NCBI GenBank assembly: GCA_026169195.1 | Contig: JAPFEH010000067.1 | Span: 1 to 59,208, forward strand | Length of the DNA: 59,208 nucleotides | Source: Dysosmobacter sp. | GTDB lineage: Bacteria; Bacillota; Clostridia; Oscillospirales; Oscillospiraceae | Direction of reading: 5' to 3' | Program-made: the position numbers and the translations under genes | Notes under the pieces: model-generated | Seen by the model: only the letters and a program-made list of their open reading frames with translations | What the model was told of the DNA's origin: nothing | Databases searched by the model: none | Shown here: positions 17,472-25,309 of the stretch, one piece after another | Numbering within the stretch: position 1 is the stretch's first letter | How the letters are laid out: every line of letters starts with the position of its first letter

Positions 17472-18254
17472 ATGGACAATAAAAAGAAGAGCAAGTTCCA
17501 GATCCCCAAATGGGGATGGCTGCTGATTTCCTTTCTGACGGCAATGGCGCTGTGGTTCATCCTGTCGATCCATCCCAAGACCGCCCGCAGCTTCCCCTAT
17601 CTGCCGGAGATCCTCCGGGCACTGGGGACCGTCATTTCCCGGGGAATTCTGGTACAGGATTTCCTGAGCAGCATGATTTCCGTGGTCTCCGGTTTCGCTT
17701 TGGGGTTTGTCACCGCCGTACCCATCGCCTTCCTGATGGCATGGTATGTGCCGGTGCGCAACATTCTGGAGCCGTGGATCCAGTTCATCCGGAACATTCC
17801 CCCTCTGGCCTATGTGCCTCTGGTGGTCATCGCCGCCGGCGTGGGCCGCAGGCCTCAGATCATCGTCATCTGGCTGGCCACCTTCCTCATTATGGCCGTC
17901 ACCATCTATCAGGGCGTGCGCAATGTGGACGAAACCCTCATCAAAGCCGCACGGGTGCTGGGCGCCAAGGATCGGGACATTTTCGTGAAGGTCATTTTCC
18001 CCGCCACCACCCCCTTCATTCTCACCGCCGTCCGGCTGGGCGTATCCGTGGCCCTGACCACCCTGATCGCCGCCGAGTCCACCGGCGCATCCGCCGGTAT
18101 GGGCATGCGCATCCGCTCCTTCAGCAACAGCTTTGAAGTGGCTCCCATGCTGCTTTACATCATCCTCATCGGCATCATCGGCATCACCTCGGAAAAGATC
18201 ATCAAAACATTAGAAAGGAAACTCACGGGATGGCAGGAGAAGAGAGAAGTGTAA
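17472..18254 (+). CDS. ABC transporter permease, SsuC/TauC type
   Basis: The product is 260 residues with about six membrane helices and the conserved cytoplasmic EAA-type loop around VDETLIKAARVLGAKDRDIFVKVIFPATTPFI. It is one of two identical permease subunits of a nitrate/sulfonate/taurine-type importer. I chose the ATG at 17472, preceded by GGGAGAA; an in-frame GTG at 17457 is part of that site. It follows the sulfatase by 23 bases and overlaps the ATPase gene by 25 bases, so the three form a tight unit. Confidence 0.9.
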   Translation: MDNKKKSKFQIPKWGWLLISFLTAMALWFILSIHPKTARSFPYLPEILRALGTVISRGILVQDFLSSMISVVSGFALGFVTAVPIAFLMAWYVPVRNILEPWIQFIRNIPPLAYVPLVVIAAGVGRRPQIIVIWLATFLIMAVTIYQGVRNVDETLIKAARVLGAKDRDIFVKVIFPATTPFILTAVRLGVSVALTTLIAAESTGASAGMGMRIRSFSNSFEVAPMLLYIILIGIIGITSEKIIKTLERKLTGWQEKREV

Positions 18255-19021
18255 AGGTCAAAATTGACCATGTGGAAAAGATCTATGATGGACGCCAAGG
18301 GCAAATGGTGGCTCTCAACGGCGTGGATCTGGATATTTATGAAAATGAATTCATCTGTGTGGTCGGTCCCTCCGGCTGCGGAAAATCCACACTGCTCAAC
18401 ATCATTGCCGGACTTCTGGAGCCCACCTCCGGCGCTGTCTATGTAGACGGCAAAAAGGTGGAGGGCACCGGCACCGAGCGGGGCGTGGTATTCCAGCAAT
18501 ACGCCCTGTTCCCGTGGCTGACCGTTTTGAAAAACGTCATGTTCGGCTTGAAGCTCAAGGGCATGCGCGACGAGGAAGCCAAAGAGATCGCCATGAAGTA
18601 CATCAAGATGGTGGAGCTGGAGAACTTTGTCGACAGCTATCCCAAGGAGCTTTCCGGCGGCATGAAGCAGCGCGTGGCAATTGCCCGCGCCTACGCCGTC
18701 CAGCCGGAGGTCCTGCTGATGGATGAGCCCTTCGGCGCGCTGGATGCACAGACCCGCACCCAGCTTCAGGCAGAGCTGACCAAAACATGGCAGGAAGAGA
18801 AGAAAACCTGCTTCTTCATCACCCATGATGTGGAAGAGGCCATCATTCTTGCCACCAAAGTGATTGTCATGAGCGCCCGCCCCGGCCGCATCAAAAAAAT
18901 CATTGACGTGGATCTTCCCTTCCCCCGCACGCAGGATCTGAAAATGCAAAAGGAATTTCTGGATCTGAAGTCTCAGATCTGGGGCGAGGTCTATCAGGAA
19001 TATCTGGAAGTCCGGAAATGA
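18230..19021 (+). CDS. ABC transporter ATP-binding protein, SsuB/TauB type
   Basis: The product is 263 residues. Walker A is GPSGCGKST (about 45-53), the signature is LSGGMKQRVAIARA, and Walker B is VLLMDEPFGALD. A Q-loop FQQYALFPW and a switch histidine in FFITHDVEEAI are also present. It energises uptake with the adjacent permease and lipoprotein. It overlaps the permease gene and precedes the binding protein by about 80 bases. Confidence 0.95.
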   Translation: MAGEERSVKVKIDHVEKIYDGRQGQMVALNGVDLDIYENEFICVVGPSGCGKSTLLNIIAGLLEPTSGAVYVDGKKVEGTGTERGVVFQQYALFPWLTVLKNVMFGLKLKGMRDEEAKEIAMKYIKMVELENFVDSYPKELSGGMKQRVAIARAYAVQPEVLLMDEPFGALDAQTRTQLQAELTKTWQEEKKTCFFITHDVEEAIILATKVIVMSARPGRIKKIIDVDLPFPRTQDLKMQKEFLDLKSQIWGEVYQEYLEVRK

Positions 19022-19101
19022 CCTGCCGGTCATGCGCCCCTCTCCCCGCACCGCATCGGGCTGTGCCCTGTGGAATAAACTGAATTTTTTGGAGGTACAA
19101 G

Positions 19102-20154
19102 ATGAAGAACAAATTGATTTCTTTGCTGCTGGCGCTCGCCATGACCCTGTCTCTGGCCGCCTGCGGCGCCAAGGACGAGCCTGCGCCCGAGGAGCCCAAG
19201 GCCCCCGAGCAGACCGAGCAGCCGGCAGAGCCTTCCGCTCCCGCCGAGGAGCCCATCACCCTGAACATCGCTTACATGCCCAACTACGGCAGCCTGTGGG
19301 CTGTGACCACCGCCATGGAAAAGGGCTACTTTGAGGAAGCCGGCATCACTGTGAATCTGACCTCCTTTCAGGATGGCCCCACCATTATCAACGCACTGGA
19401 GTCCGGCTCCATGGACATCGGCTACATCGGCCACGGCGCCCACAAGCTGTGCATTGCGGGCAACGCCAAAATCATTGCCCTGTCCCACATCTCCAACGGT
19501 GACGCCGTCATCGGCGGCCCCAATGTGAAGACGCTGGAAGACCTGAAGGGCAAGACCGTGGCCTATTCCGCCGGTACCTCCAGCGAGGACATTCTGCGGA
19601 TGACTCTGGCTAAGGCCGGTCTGGTCTGGGATGACATCACCGCTATGGAGATGGAGCCCGCCAACATCGTCACTGCCATGCTGTCCGGCGGCGTGGACGC
19701 CTGCGCCACATGGTCTCCCAACAGCCTGAAGATCATGGAGGAGTTGGGCGCTGACGGCACCAAACTGACCGACAACCTGACCTTCTCTGACACCAGCATC
19801 TCTCTGGCCAGCTGGATCGTCACCCCCAGCTATGCCGACAAGAACGCCGACAAGATCCTGCGCTTCACCAAGGCTCTTTATAAGGCCATGGACTATGCTG
19901 CTGACGGCAATTACGAGGAAGTCGCCGAATACGTGGCCAACACCACCAAGACCGACTACGACTCCGTTTATGCCGAGCGCGGTGTGGCTGACTGGCTCAC
20001 CGGCAAGGAAGTGGCTGCCGGCGCTGCCGATGGCACAATCGAAGGCTACTACAAGGTTCAGCAGGATAACTTCATCGCCGCCGGTGCTGTGGAGGGTGAA
20101 GTACCGGTGTCCGATTATGTGATGCTGGACAACATGATCGAAGCTGGAAAGTAA
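19102..20154 (+). CDS. ABC transporter substrate-binding lipoprotein, SsuA/NMT1 type
   Basis: The product is 350 residues with lipobox LAAC (Cys at about 21), followed by a Pro/Glu-rich linker and a type II binding fold of the NMT1/SsuA/TauA kind (LNIAYMPNYGSLWAV, FEEAGITVNLTSF, ALESGSMDIGYIG). It captures the solute outside the membrane for the SsuBC-like pair. Members bind nitrate, sulfonates, taurine, organosulfates or pyrimidine precursors. Linkage to a cytosolic sulfatase points to an organosulfate. GGAGG lies seven bases upstream, and a strong terminator follows the stop. Confidence 0.92.
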   Translation: MKNKLISLLLALAMTLSLAACGAKDEPAPEEPKAPEQTEQPAEPSAPAEEPITLNIAYMPNYGSLWAVTTAMEKGYFEEAGITVNLTSFQDGPTIINALESGSMDIGYIGHGAHKLCIAGNAKIIALSHISNGDAVIGGPNVKTLEDLKGKTVAYSAGTSSEDILRMTLAKAGLVWDDITAMEMEPANIVTAMLSGGVDACATWSPNSLKIMEELGADGTKLTDNLTFSDTSISLASWIVTPSYADKNADKILRFTKALYKAMDYAADGNYEEVAEYVANTTKTDYDSVYAERGVADWLTGKEVAAGAADGTIEGYYKVQQDNFIAAGAVEGEVPVSDYVMLDNMIEAGK

Positions 20155-20183
20155 CGCATTTCCCTGCTGAAGCCATGAAAAAA

Positions 20184-20214
20184 GACCGGAAGCGATCGCT
20201 TCCGGTCTTTTTTT
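20184..20214. terminator. Bidirectional terminator after the sulfatase-ABC operon
   Basis: A perfect palindromic stem with arms GACCGGAAGCGA and TCGCTTCCGGTC (20184-20207) is followed by seven T and preceded by six A. It separates the operon from the convergent peptide-binding gene. Confidence 0.9.
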
Positions 20215-20299
20215 CATCTGTTGAAAAGTCTTTCGGTAAAAAGCATCTCAGCGTTTCGCCGCCCGGCTGTCTTCAGAACCGGCTGAGACAAAGACTGCA

Positions 20300-21970
20300 T
20301 TACATGGATCTGGGCACCACTGCAGAAAAATCAAACCAGCCGCGGGCATCCCGTGCCCCTCCGGTCAAAGACTCCCGCAGCTCCCAGCCGGTTCCCATGG
20401 TATACAGAGGACTCAGAGCGTAATCGCCCAGCAGCAGCGCCTCGGCATCGTGGAGGCATCCCATCCGTGCTGTTCCGTCCGCCGCGCTGGCAATAATGGA
20501 CATCAGCGTATCATAAGCGCTGTTCTCATAGGCAATGACATTGTCCTGACTATCGGAGGTCCAGTCCATCAGGAAGCATTCCGCGTCATTGCCGGGCGCT
20601 TCCAAGTCCACTCCAGCCAGCGTATAGGCGCCGCTGCGGAGCGCATCCCACATTTCCTGCGCGGTAACGCCCTTCGGGACCACCTCGATCCCCAGCGCGC
20701 TTTTCCACTGCCGGCAAAGCTCCTCTGCCACGGCGGCATTGTTTCCCGTGTCCACATAGAGGTACTCCAATTCCCCCAGAGCAGAGCCCTGATCGTAGCC
20801 CGCATTGCTCAGCAGCTCCGCAGCCTCCTGACACCGAAGCGCATACTGCTCCGGATCGTTGTCCAGCAGCGGGCCGCCCACCGTCCGGAAGTCCTCCTCC
20901 TGATTTTCCGGAACACCGGAAGGCACCAGTCCCTCCGCCGCCGAGGCAGTCACGCCCGCCAGCTCTGCCAGCGCGTTCCGGTCGATCACCTGTGCCATGG
21001 CCTGACGGATAAGCGCATCCTCCAGCACCGGACTGCCGCAGTTGTACAGCACGCTATACGTGGACAGCTTCGGAACCGGCACCCAATCGTCCTCCTCCGC
21101 CAGTTCCGCCAGCCGTTCCTCCGTCAACGACCAGACGGCATCCACTTCCCGACTGTCGTACAGCTCCCAAGCCGCTTCGGAGTCTTCCGCAAACCGGAAC
21201 GTCAGGGTCTTCGGCCCCAGCTGGCCGCTGTGATAGCGTTCACTGGCCTGCAGTTCCAAAGAGGTTTCCGGCTGATACGCCGATGCCAGATACGGCCCGT
21301 TGGTCACCAGCATCACAGGATCGTTCCACCATGGAAGCCCCTTCCCTTCCGACGACGCCTGCATCCCGGCCTCCTTCAAGCGCTGGACCACATCCTGCCG
21401 CAGCGGCATGGTGGCGGGTGAGGTGCAGACCTCCCGCAAAAACCAATCATAATTGCCGTTCAGCGTCACCACCAGCGTCGTGGAGTTTTTCGCCGTTACC
21501 TCCAGCAGGCTCATATCTCCCGCGGCGCGCGCTTCTTCGTAACCGCGGACCACGCTCAGCAAGGCCGCATAAGGAGAGAAGCTGGCCGGATCTGCCAGCC
21601 GCTGCCACGCATAAACAAAATCCTCCGCCCGCACACTCTCCCCATCCGACCAGCGGGCGCTGCGGAGACGGAAGGTGTAGGTGACGCTGCCGTCATAATT
21701 TTCCTCCACATCCACGCTCTTTGCCATCCCGTTGGCGACCTCCGTTCCGCCAACGCCATCCGGCACCACTTTCATGAGGTTTTCATACAAATGCACCAGC
21801 ACCGTCTGGCTGCTGATATCCTCCGCATAGATGGGGTCCAGAGTGGAAATGCCGCTTCCTACGCAAACAGATAAATTGACATCTCCCTCGCTGTCTGCAC
21901 AGCCTGTCAGCACACCGGCACACAGCACCGCCGACAGCAGCAGCGCCGCCGCTCTTTTCCATAGTTTCAT
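20300..21970 (-). CDS. Oligopeptide-type ABC substrate-binding lipoprotein (SBP_bac_5)
   Basis: The product is 556 residues. A signal peptide with lipobox LTGC is followed by the OppA/DppA fold: STLDPIYAEDISSQTVLVHLYENLMK at the N terminus, then VTYTFRLRSARWSDGESVRAEDFVYAW. It binds peptides or related solutes outside the cell. No permease or ATPase genes flank it, so it must use a transporter encoded elsewhere. The start at 21970 has AAAGGAG ten bases upstream; the frame extends to 22030 but has no site there. It has a consensus promoter and a leader of about 165 bases containing a hairpin. Confidence 0.88.
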   Translation of the reverse strand: MKLWKRAAALLLSAVLCAGVLTGCADSEGDVNLSVCVGSGISTLDPIYAEDISSQTVLVHLYENLMKVVPDGVGGTEVANGMAKSVDVEENYDGSVTYTFRLRSARWSDGESVRAEDFVYAWQRLADPASFSPYAALLSVVRGYEEARAAGDMSLLEVTAKNSTTLVVTLNGNYDWFLREVCTSPATMPLRQDVVQRLKEAGMQASSEGKGLPWWNDPVMLVTNGPYLASAYQPETSLELQASERYHSGQLGPKTLTFRFAEDSEAAWELYDSREVDAVWSLTEERLAELAEEDDWVPVPKLSTYSVLYNCGSPVLEDALIRQAMAQVIDRNALAELAGVTASAAEGLVPSGVPENQEEDFRTVGGPLLDNDPEQYALRCQEAAELLSNAGYDQGSALGELEYLYVDTGNNAAVAEELCRQWKSALGIEVVPKGVTAQEMWDALRSGAYTLAGVDLEAPGNDAECFLMDWTSDSQDNVIAYENSAYDTLMSIIASAADGTARMGCLHDAEALLLGDYALSPLYTMGTGWELRESLTGGARDARGWFDFSAVVPRSM

Positions 21971-22104
21971 AGTAGACTGGCTCCTTTCAGGGGGGTCCCG
22001 CTTTGTAAGCCCGGAACAACGGCTGCACAAAGCGCCTTTATCGGCAGGTCCATTTGTTTCATGCTCTCTCGCGCAGCCCGCCGCCTTCTTGATATAGGGA
22101 AAAC

Positions 22105-22126
22105 AAGTGCTGCTCTCGCAGCACTT
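22105..22126 (-). promoter_or_regulatory. Leader hairpin upstream of the peptide-binding gene
   Basis: AAGTGCTGC and GCAGCACTT form a nine-pair stem with a four-base loop, followed on the minus strand by GTTTTC. It lies about 12 bases into the predicted transcript. It could be a weak attenuator or a 5' stabilising hairpin. Confidence 0.4.
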
Positions 22127-22144
22127 CCAACAAAAACCACAGAT

Positions 22145-22173
22145 ATTATAGAGAATCCCATCCTGTTTGTAAA
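22145..22173 (-). promoter_or_regulatory. Sigma-A promoter of the peptide-binding gene
   Basis: On the minus strand TTTACA (22173-22168) and a perfect TATAAT (22150-22145) are 17 bases apart. Start is expected near 22138. In the 406-base gap 21971-22376 I see this promoter, the leader hairpin and the helicase terminator. Confidence 0.75.
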
Positions 22174-22288
22174 GCCAATCTCGATAAAAAGTAACAAAAA
22201 ATTACAAAATTTCAGAATCTGTTCATAAATCAGGCGCTACTCACAAATCTCCGGAGCTTCTTCCCCAAATCTGTACCTGCGTTTTTAT

Positions 22289-22322
22289 AAAAACAGCGGC
22301 CTGCCCATTCAGAGCAGACCGC
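22289..22322 (-). terminator. Terminator of the DEAD-box helicase gene
   Basis: GCGGCCTGC (22296-22304) pairs with GCAGACCGC (22314-22322) with one wobble. On the minus strand the stem is followed by a T-rich stretch. Confidence 0.7.
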
Positions 22323-22376
22323 CTGAGCCTGTTGGAACAGCATCCGTGCCGCCTTCCCGGGGGGATACCTCCCCGT

Positions 22377-23531
22377 TCACACAGGCGCCAGCCTGCCGTC
22401 TTCGTCAAATTTCACGGGCACGACCTCGTTCCGCGTCTTTTTTGCAATATCATCCATCCGCATTTTGGAAGGATAATCCGCAATGAAGCTGACAGCCACG
22501 CCCTGCCGCTTTGCCCGTCCGGTGCGTCCGATGCGGTGGATATAATCCTGATTCTCATCCGGCACATCGCAGTTGAACACAATATCTACATCGTCCACAT
22601 CGATCCCCCGCGCGGCCACATCCGTAGACACAAAGACCCGCAGCTTCCCCTGACGGAACCGGTCCATCACCTGTTCCCGCTTTTTCTGGGGGATGTCGCC
22701 GTGGATGCAGGCGGCATCAATGCCGCGCATCTGGAGGAACTTGGTGATCCGCTCCGTAGAGCCTTTGGTGTTGCAGAAGGCCATGCAGCGGTCAAAGCCG
22801 GTCTCCTCCAGAATCCTTGCGATGGCATCCGCCTTTCCGTCATGACTCACATCCATCCGGAACTGCTTGATGTCCGGCTTGTTTTTCTCATCCTCCCGCA
22901 CGGTGACCTCCGCCGCATCCCGCTGATAGACCCATGCAATGTCCATAACCTCGCGGGAAATCGTGGCGGAAAACAGCCCCAGATTCTTCCGCTTATTCAT
23001 CCGGTCCAGCAGGCGGGTCACATCATGGATAAAGCCCATGTCCAGCATCCGGTCCGCTTCATCCAGCACCACGGTCCGAACCGTATCCACCCGCACGGTG
23101 CGGCGCTTCATATGGTCGCTGAGCCGGCCCGGTGTAGCCACAACGATCTGCGGATGTTTTTTCAGCGTATCGATCTGACGGCCGATGGGTGCGCCGCCAT
23201 ACAGGCAGACACTGCGGATTCCGGGCTTAAAAGACGCCAGCAGCCGGATCTCATCCGTGATCTGGAGCGCCAGCTCTCTGGTAGGTGCCAGAATCACAGC
23301 CTGAACGCTCTCATCCGCCGGATCAATGTGCTCTACAATGGGGATTCCGTAGGCAAAGGTCTTGCCGGTTCCGGTGGGCGCCTTGGCAATCATATCCTCC
23401 CACCGCATCATGGGCGGGATGCAGCCGGCCTGTACCGGCGTGGAGACCGCGATCCCCCGCTGCAGGATGGCCCGCATGATTTCCGGTGACAGCCCCAAAC
23501 TGTCAAATCGTACGCCTTCTGTATATTCCAT
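22377..23531 (-). CDS. DEAD-box ATP-dependent RNA helicase
   Basis: The product is 384 residues, a minimal two-RecA-domain helicase. Motifs in order: Q motif around VSTPVQAGCIPPMM, Walker A APTGTGKT, PTRELALQ, VVLDEADRMLD, LFSAT, then ARGIDVDDVD and HRIGRTGR. There is no C-terminal RNA-binding extension, so it is of the RhlE/CshB-like core type and probably acts in RNA remodelling or ribosome assembly. I chose the ATG at 23531, which has AAGGA seven bases upstream. The ATG six bases earlier is too close, and the long frame to 23738 is unlikely. Confidence 0.93.
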   Translation of the reverse strand: MEYTEGVRFDSLGLSPEIMRAILQRGIAVSTPVQAGCIPPMMRWEDMIAKAPTGTGKTFAYGIPIVEHIDPADESVQAVILAPTRELALQITDEIRLLASFKPGIRSVCLYGGAPIGRQIDTLKKHPQIVVATPGRLSDHMKRRTVRVDTVRTVVLDEADRMLDMGFIHDVTRLLDRMNKRKNLGLFSATISREVMDIAWVYQRDAAEVTVREDEKNKPDIKQFRMDVSHDGKADAIARILEETGFDRCMAFCNTKGSTERITKFLQMRGIDAACIHGDIPQKKREQVMDRFRQGKLRVFVSTDVAARGIDVDDVDIVFNCDVPDENQDYIHRIGRTGRAKRQGVAVSFIADYPSKMRMDDIAKKTRNEVVPVKFDEDGRLAPV

Positions 23532-23801
23532 ATCCATTTCCTTCTCTTTTTCCTGTTTGTTTGGGTCAATTATACTCGGAACACAGCGATTTGTAAAGCG
23601 GGGCGGAGGTTTGGAGCCAAGCTTCGTGGTTTTGTAAATTTCTGGCTTTTTGGAAATTTGCGCAAAACCCGTCAATTCGCTTATTTTTCTGGTAAAACCC
23701 CCTTGATTTTGTAGTAAAATTTTGTATTGCCTCTCCAAAGTAGTCCTTTTTTATGATAAATTGAACATGAAAAGACTTTTCTGCAAACGGAGGTGCCGCA
23801 C

Positions 23802-24017
23802 GTGGATAAGATGGCTTATGTCCGCATTCTGCGCGACTTACGGGAGGATGCCGACAAAACGCAGACACAGATCGCCGAAGCGCTGGGAACATCCCAAACC
23901 ATGTATGCCCGATATGAGCGCGGGGCCAACGAATTGCCCATCCACCATCTCATCACGCTGAGCAAATATTACGGTGTCACCACCGATTATCTGCTGGGGC
24001 TCTCAAAAGAACGATAA
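23802..24017 (+). CDS. Small XRE-family helix-turn-helix regulator
   Basis: The product is 71 residues and essentially just an HTH_3 domain: ILRDLREDADKTQTQIAEAL, then TSQTMYARYERGANELP, ending in LSKYYGVTTDYLLGLS. It is a DNA-binding protein with no sensor domain. I chose a GTG start at 23802, which has GGAGG seven bases upstream; an ATG three codons later is a fallback. It is divergent from the helicase gene and may control it or itself. A bidirectional terminator follows directly. Confidence 0.85.
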   Translation: MDKMAYVRILRDLREDADKTQTQIAEALGTSQTMYARYERGANELPIHHLITLSKYYGVTTDYLLGLSKER

Positions 24018-24048
24018 AAGACGGGCAGGAAGCTCCTGTCCGTCTTTT
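24016..24048. terminator. Bidirectional terminator between the HTH gene and the anti-sigma gene
   Basis: GACGGGCAGGA (24020-24030) pairs with TCCTGTCCGTC (24034-24044), flanked by AAAA and TTTT. It overlaps the stop of the HTH gene and lies a few bases from the stop of the convergent anti-sigma gene. Confidence 0.85.
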
Positions 24049-24051
24049 CTT

Positions 24052-24648
24052 TTATTCTCCGGTCACCGTCACCGCCATGGACTGCCGGGCGGAGCCGTCA
24101 GCGGCGGCGCCGTCCTCCGTGGCCGTCAGCCGCTGGTCCTCGTCCCAGGTATAGGTAATGCCATTTTCGCCAATCCGGTAGGCCACATCCCACGCTTCCG
24201 GCGTGCCGGTTACGTCCACCTCCACCGGTTGTTTTCCATCCGTTCCGATCCAATGGTACTCCCCTGTTTCCTTCAACTGATCGGTAATGTCGATTTTCTC
24301 CTCTAATATGTAGAGAAAGATGCGTCCGTTCTCCTCTGCCACCTTGGGCGCTGTGGTCGAAACGGTAAAATCCACGCTGGTACCGTCTGCGGCAGTTCCC
24401 GCCAGATGGGTTTCCGTGCCGCTGCTCCAGATGATCCGCAGTTCCTGAAACAGCGCGCCGTCACTGGCGGCATTGGCAGTCACCGCCAGCGCCGCAGTCA
24501 ACGCCGCGGCAATGGCCGCTGTCCGCAGAATTCTGCACATTCTCACCGGACGTTTCTGTTCTCTTGCCATTTGAAAGACCTCCTCTTTGGCTTTTTCAGA
24601 GGCACACAGCCTTGAAAACGTCTCGCAATACAGTTTTTTATCAATCAT
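24052..24648 (-). CDS. Probable membrane-bound anti-sigma factor partner of the ECF sigma
   Basis: The product is 198 residues. The cytoplasmic N terminus (about 1-37, MIDKKLYCETFSRLCASEKAK) is followed by a single membrane segment (ILRTAAIAAALTAALAVTANA) and a ~140-residue external domain of beta character with no recognisable family. The ATG overlaps the sigma gene stop as ATGA, a common arrangement for a sigma factor and its inhibitor. It would hold the sigma factor at the membrane until an external signal releases it. The N-terminal part has no clear zinc-binding HxxxCxxC motif, so the mode of binding is not evident. Confidence 0.65.
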   Translation of the reverse strand: MIDKKLYCETFSRLCASEKAKEEVFQMAREQKRPVRMCRILRTAAIAAALTAALAVTANAASDGALFQELRIIWSSGTETHLAGTAADGTSVDFTVSTTAPKVAEENGRIFLYILEEKIDITDQLKETGEYHWIGTDGKQPVEVDVTGTPEAWDVAYRIGENGITYTWDEDQRLTATEDGAAADGSARQSMAVTVTGE

Positions 24649-25121
24649 AGGCTCTCTGCCTCCTTCAAATGATGTCTGAGCTGTCCTCTGGCCCGCATCA
24701 ACCAGGTCTGGACCGTGGAGGGGTTGGCGTTCATCAGCGCAGCCACCTCTTTTACAGCGTAGCCCTCGTAATAATGAAGATAAACAGCCGCCCGGTACCG
24801 GTAGGGCAGCGCCATGACCTGATGGAACAGTTCCGTCTGTGCCGGAGTATCCAGTACCGCAGTCTCCGGAACCTCCTCTAAGGGGGCGGTCCTCCGGCGC
24901 CAAGGGGACCGCAGCAGCTTTTTACACTCATTCACCGCTACCCGAATCACCCAATACCGCTCATGCTCCGGAGATTCAAATTCATCTGCGCCATAAAGCC
25001 GCAGCAGCGTTTCCTGCATGACATCCTCCGCATCCGCCCTGTTTTTCAGATAGCTGTATGCCAAGCGGAAAACCGTGTCGCCGTAGCGCTCCACCGCCGC
25101 TTCAAACGCCGTACGATACAC
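24645..25121 (-). CDS. ECF-type RNA polymerase sigma-70 family factor
   Basis: The product is 158 residues with only regions 2 and 4. Region 2 is visible as VFRLAYSYLKNRADAEDVMQETLLRLY, and region 4 as LPYRYRAAVYLHYYEGYAVKEVAALMNANPSTVQTWLMRAR, whose helix-turn-helix would read the -35 box. The start is a GTG at 25121 preceded by GAGG. It is coupled to the anti-sigma gene by a four-base overlap. I see no obvious autoregulated promoter in the short gap before the glgP terminator, though one could lie there. Confidence 0.92.
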   Translation of the reverse strand: MYRTAFEAAVERYGDTVFRLAYSYLKNRADAEDVMQETLLRLYGADEFESPEHERYWVIRVAVNECKKLLRSPWRRRTAPLEEVPETAVLDTPAQTELFHQVMALPYRYRAAVYLHYYEGYAVKEVAALMNANPSTVQTWLMRARGQLRHHLKEAESL

Positions 25122-25216
25122 AAGTCCTCACCTCGTTTCGTGTCAGAGTCGAAAGGCCTTTCTATGGGGAATATCCGTGAGGGCCTTGAAAAATCTCAAA
25201 GAACCTGCTTTTCTTG

Positions 25217-25256
25217 AAAAAAAATCCTCCGCATGACCGCAGTCATACGGAGGATT
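25217..25256 (-). terminator. Terminator of the glgCDAP operon
   Basis: AATCCTCCG and CGGAGGATT arms (25223-25256) enclose a further AC/GT-paired stem, and on the minus strand the hairpin is followed by a run of eight T. It lies about 55 bases after the glgP stop. Confidence 0.88.
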
Positions 25257-25309
25257 CCCTGTTTTCCGGATATTCTTTCGCAGATCCGCACCGGTTTCCT
25301 CAAACTTTT

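Noticed and set aside
23739..23801. A promoter for the small XRE regulator in the AT-rich gap
   Set aside because: Several TTG and TATGAT-like strings occur, but none has both boxes at proper spacing, so I did not list one.
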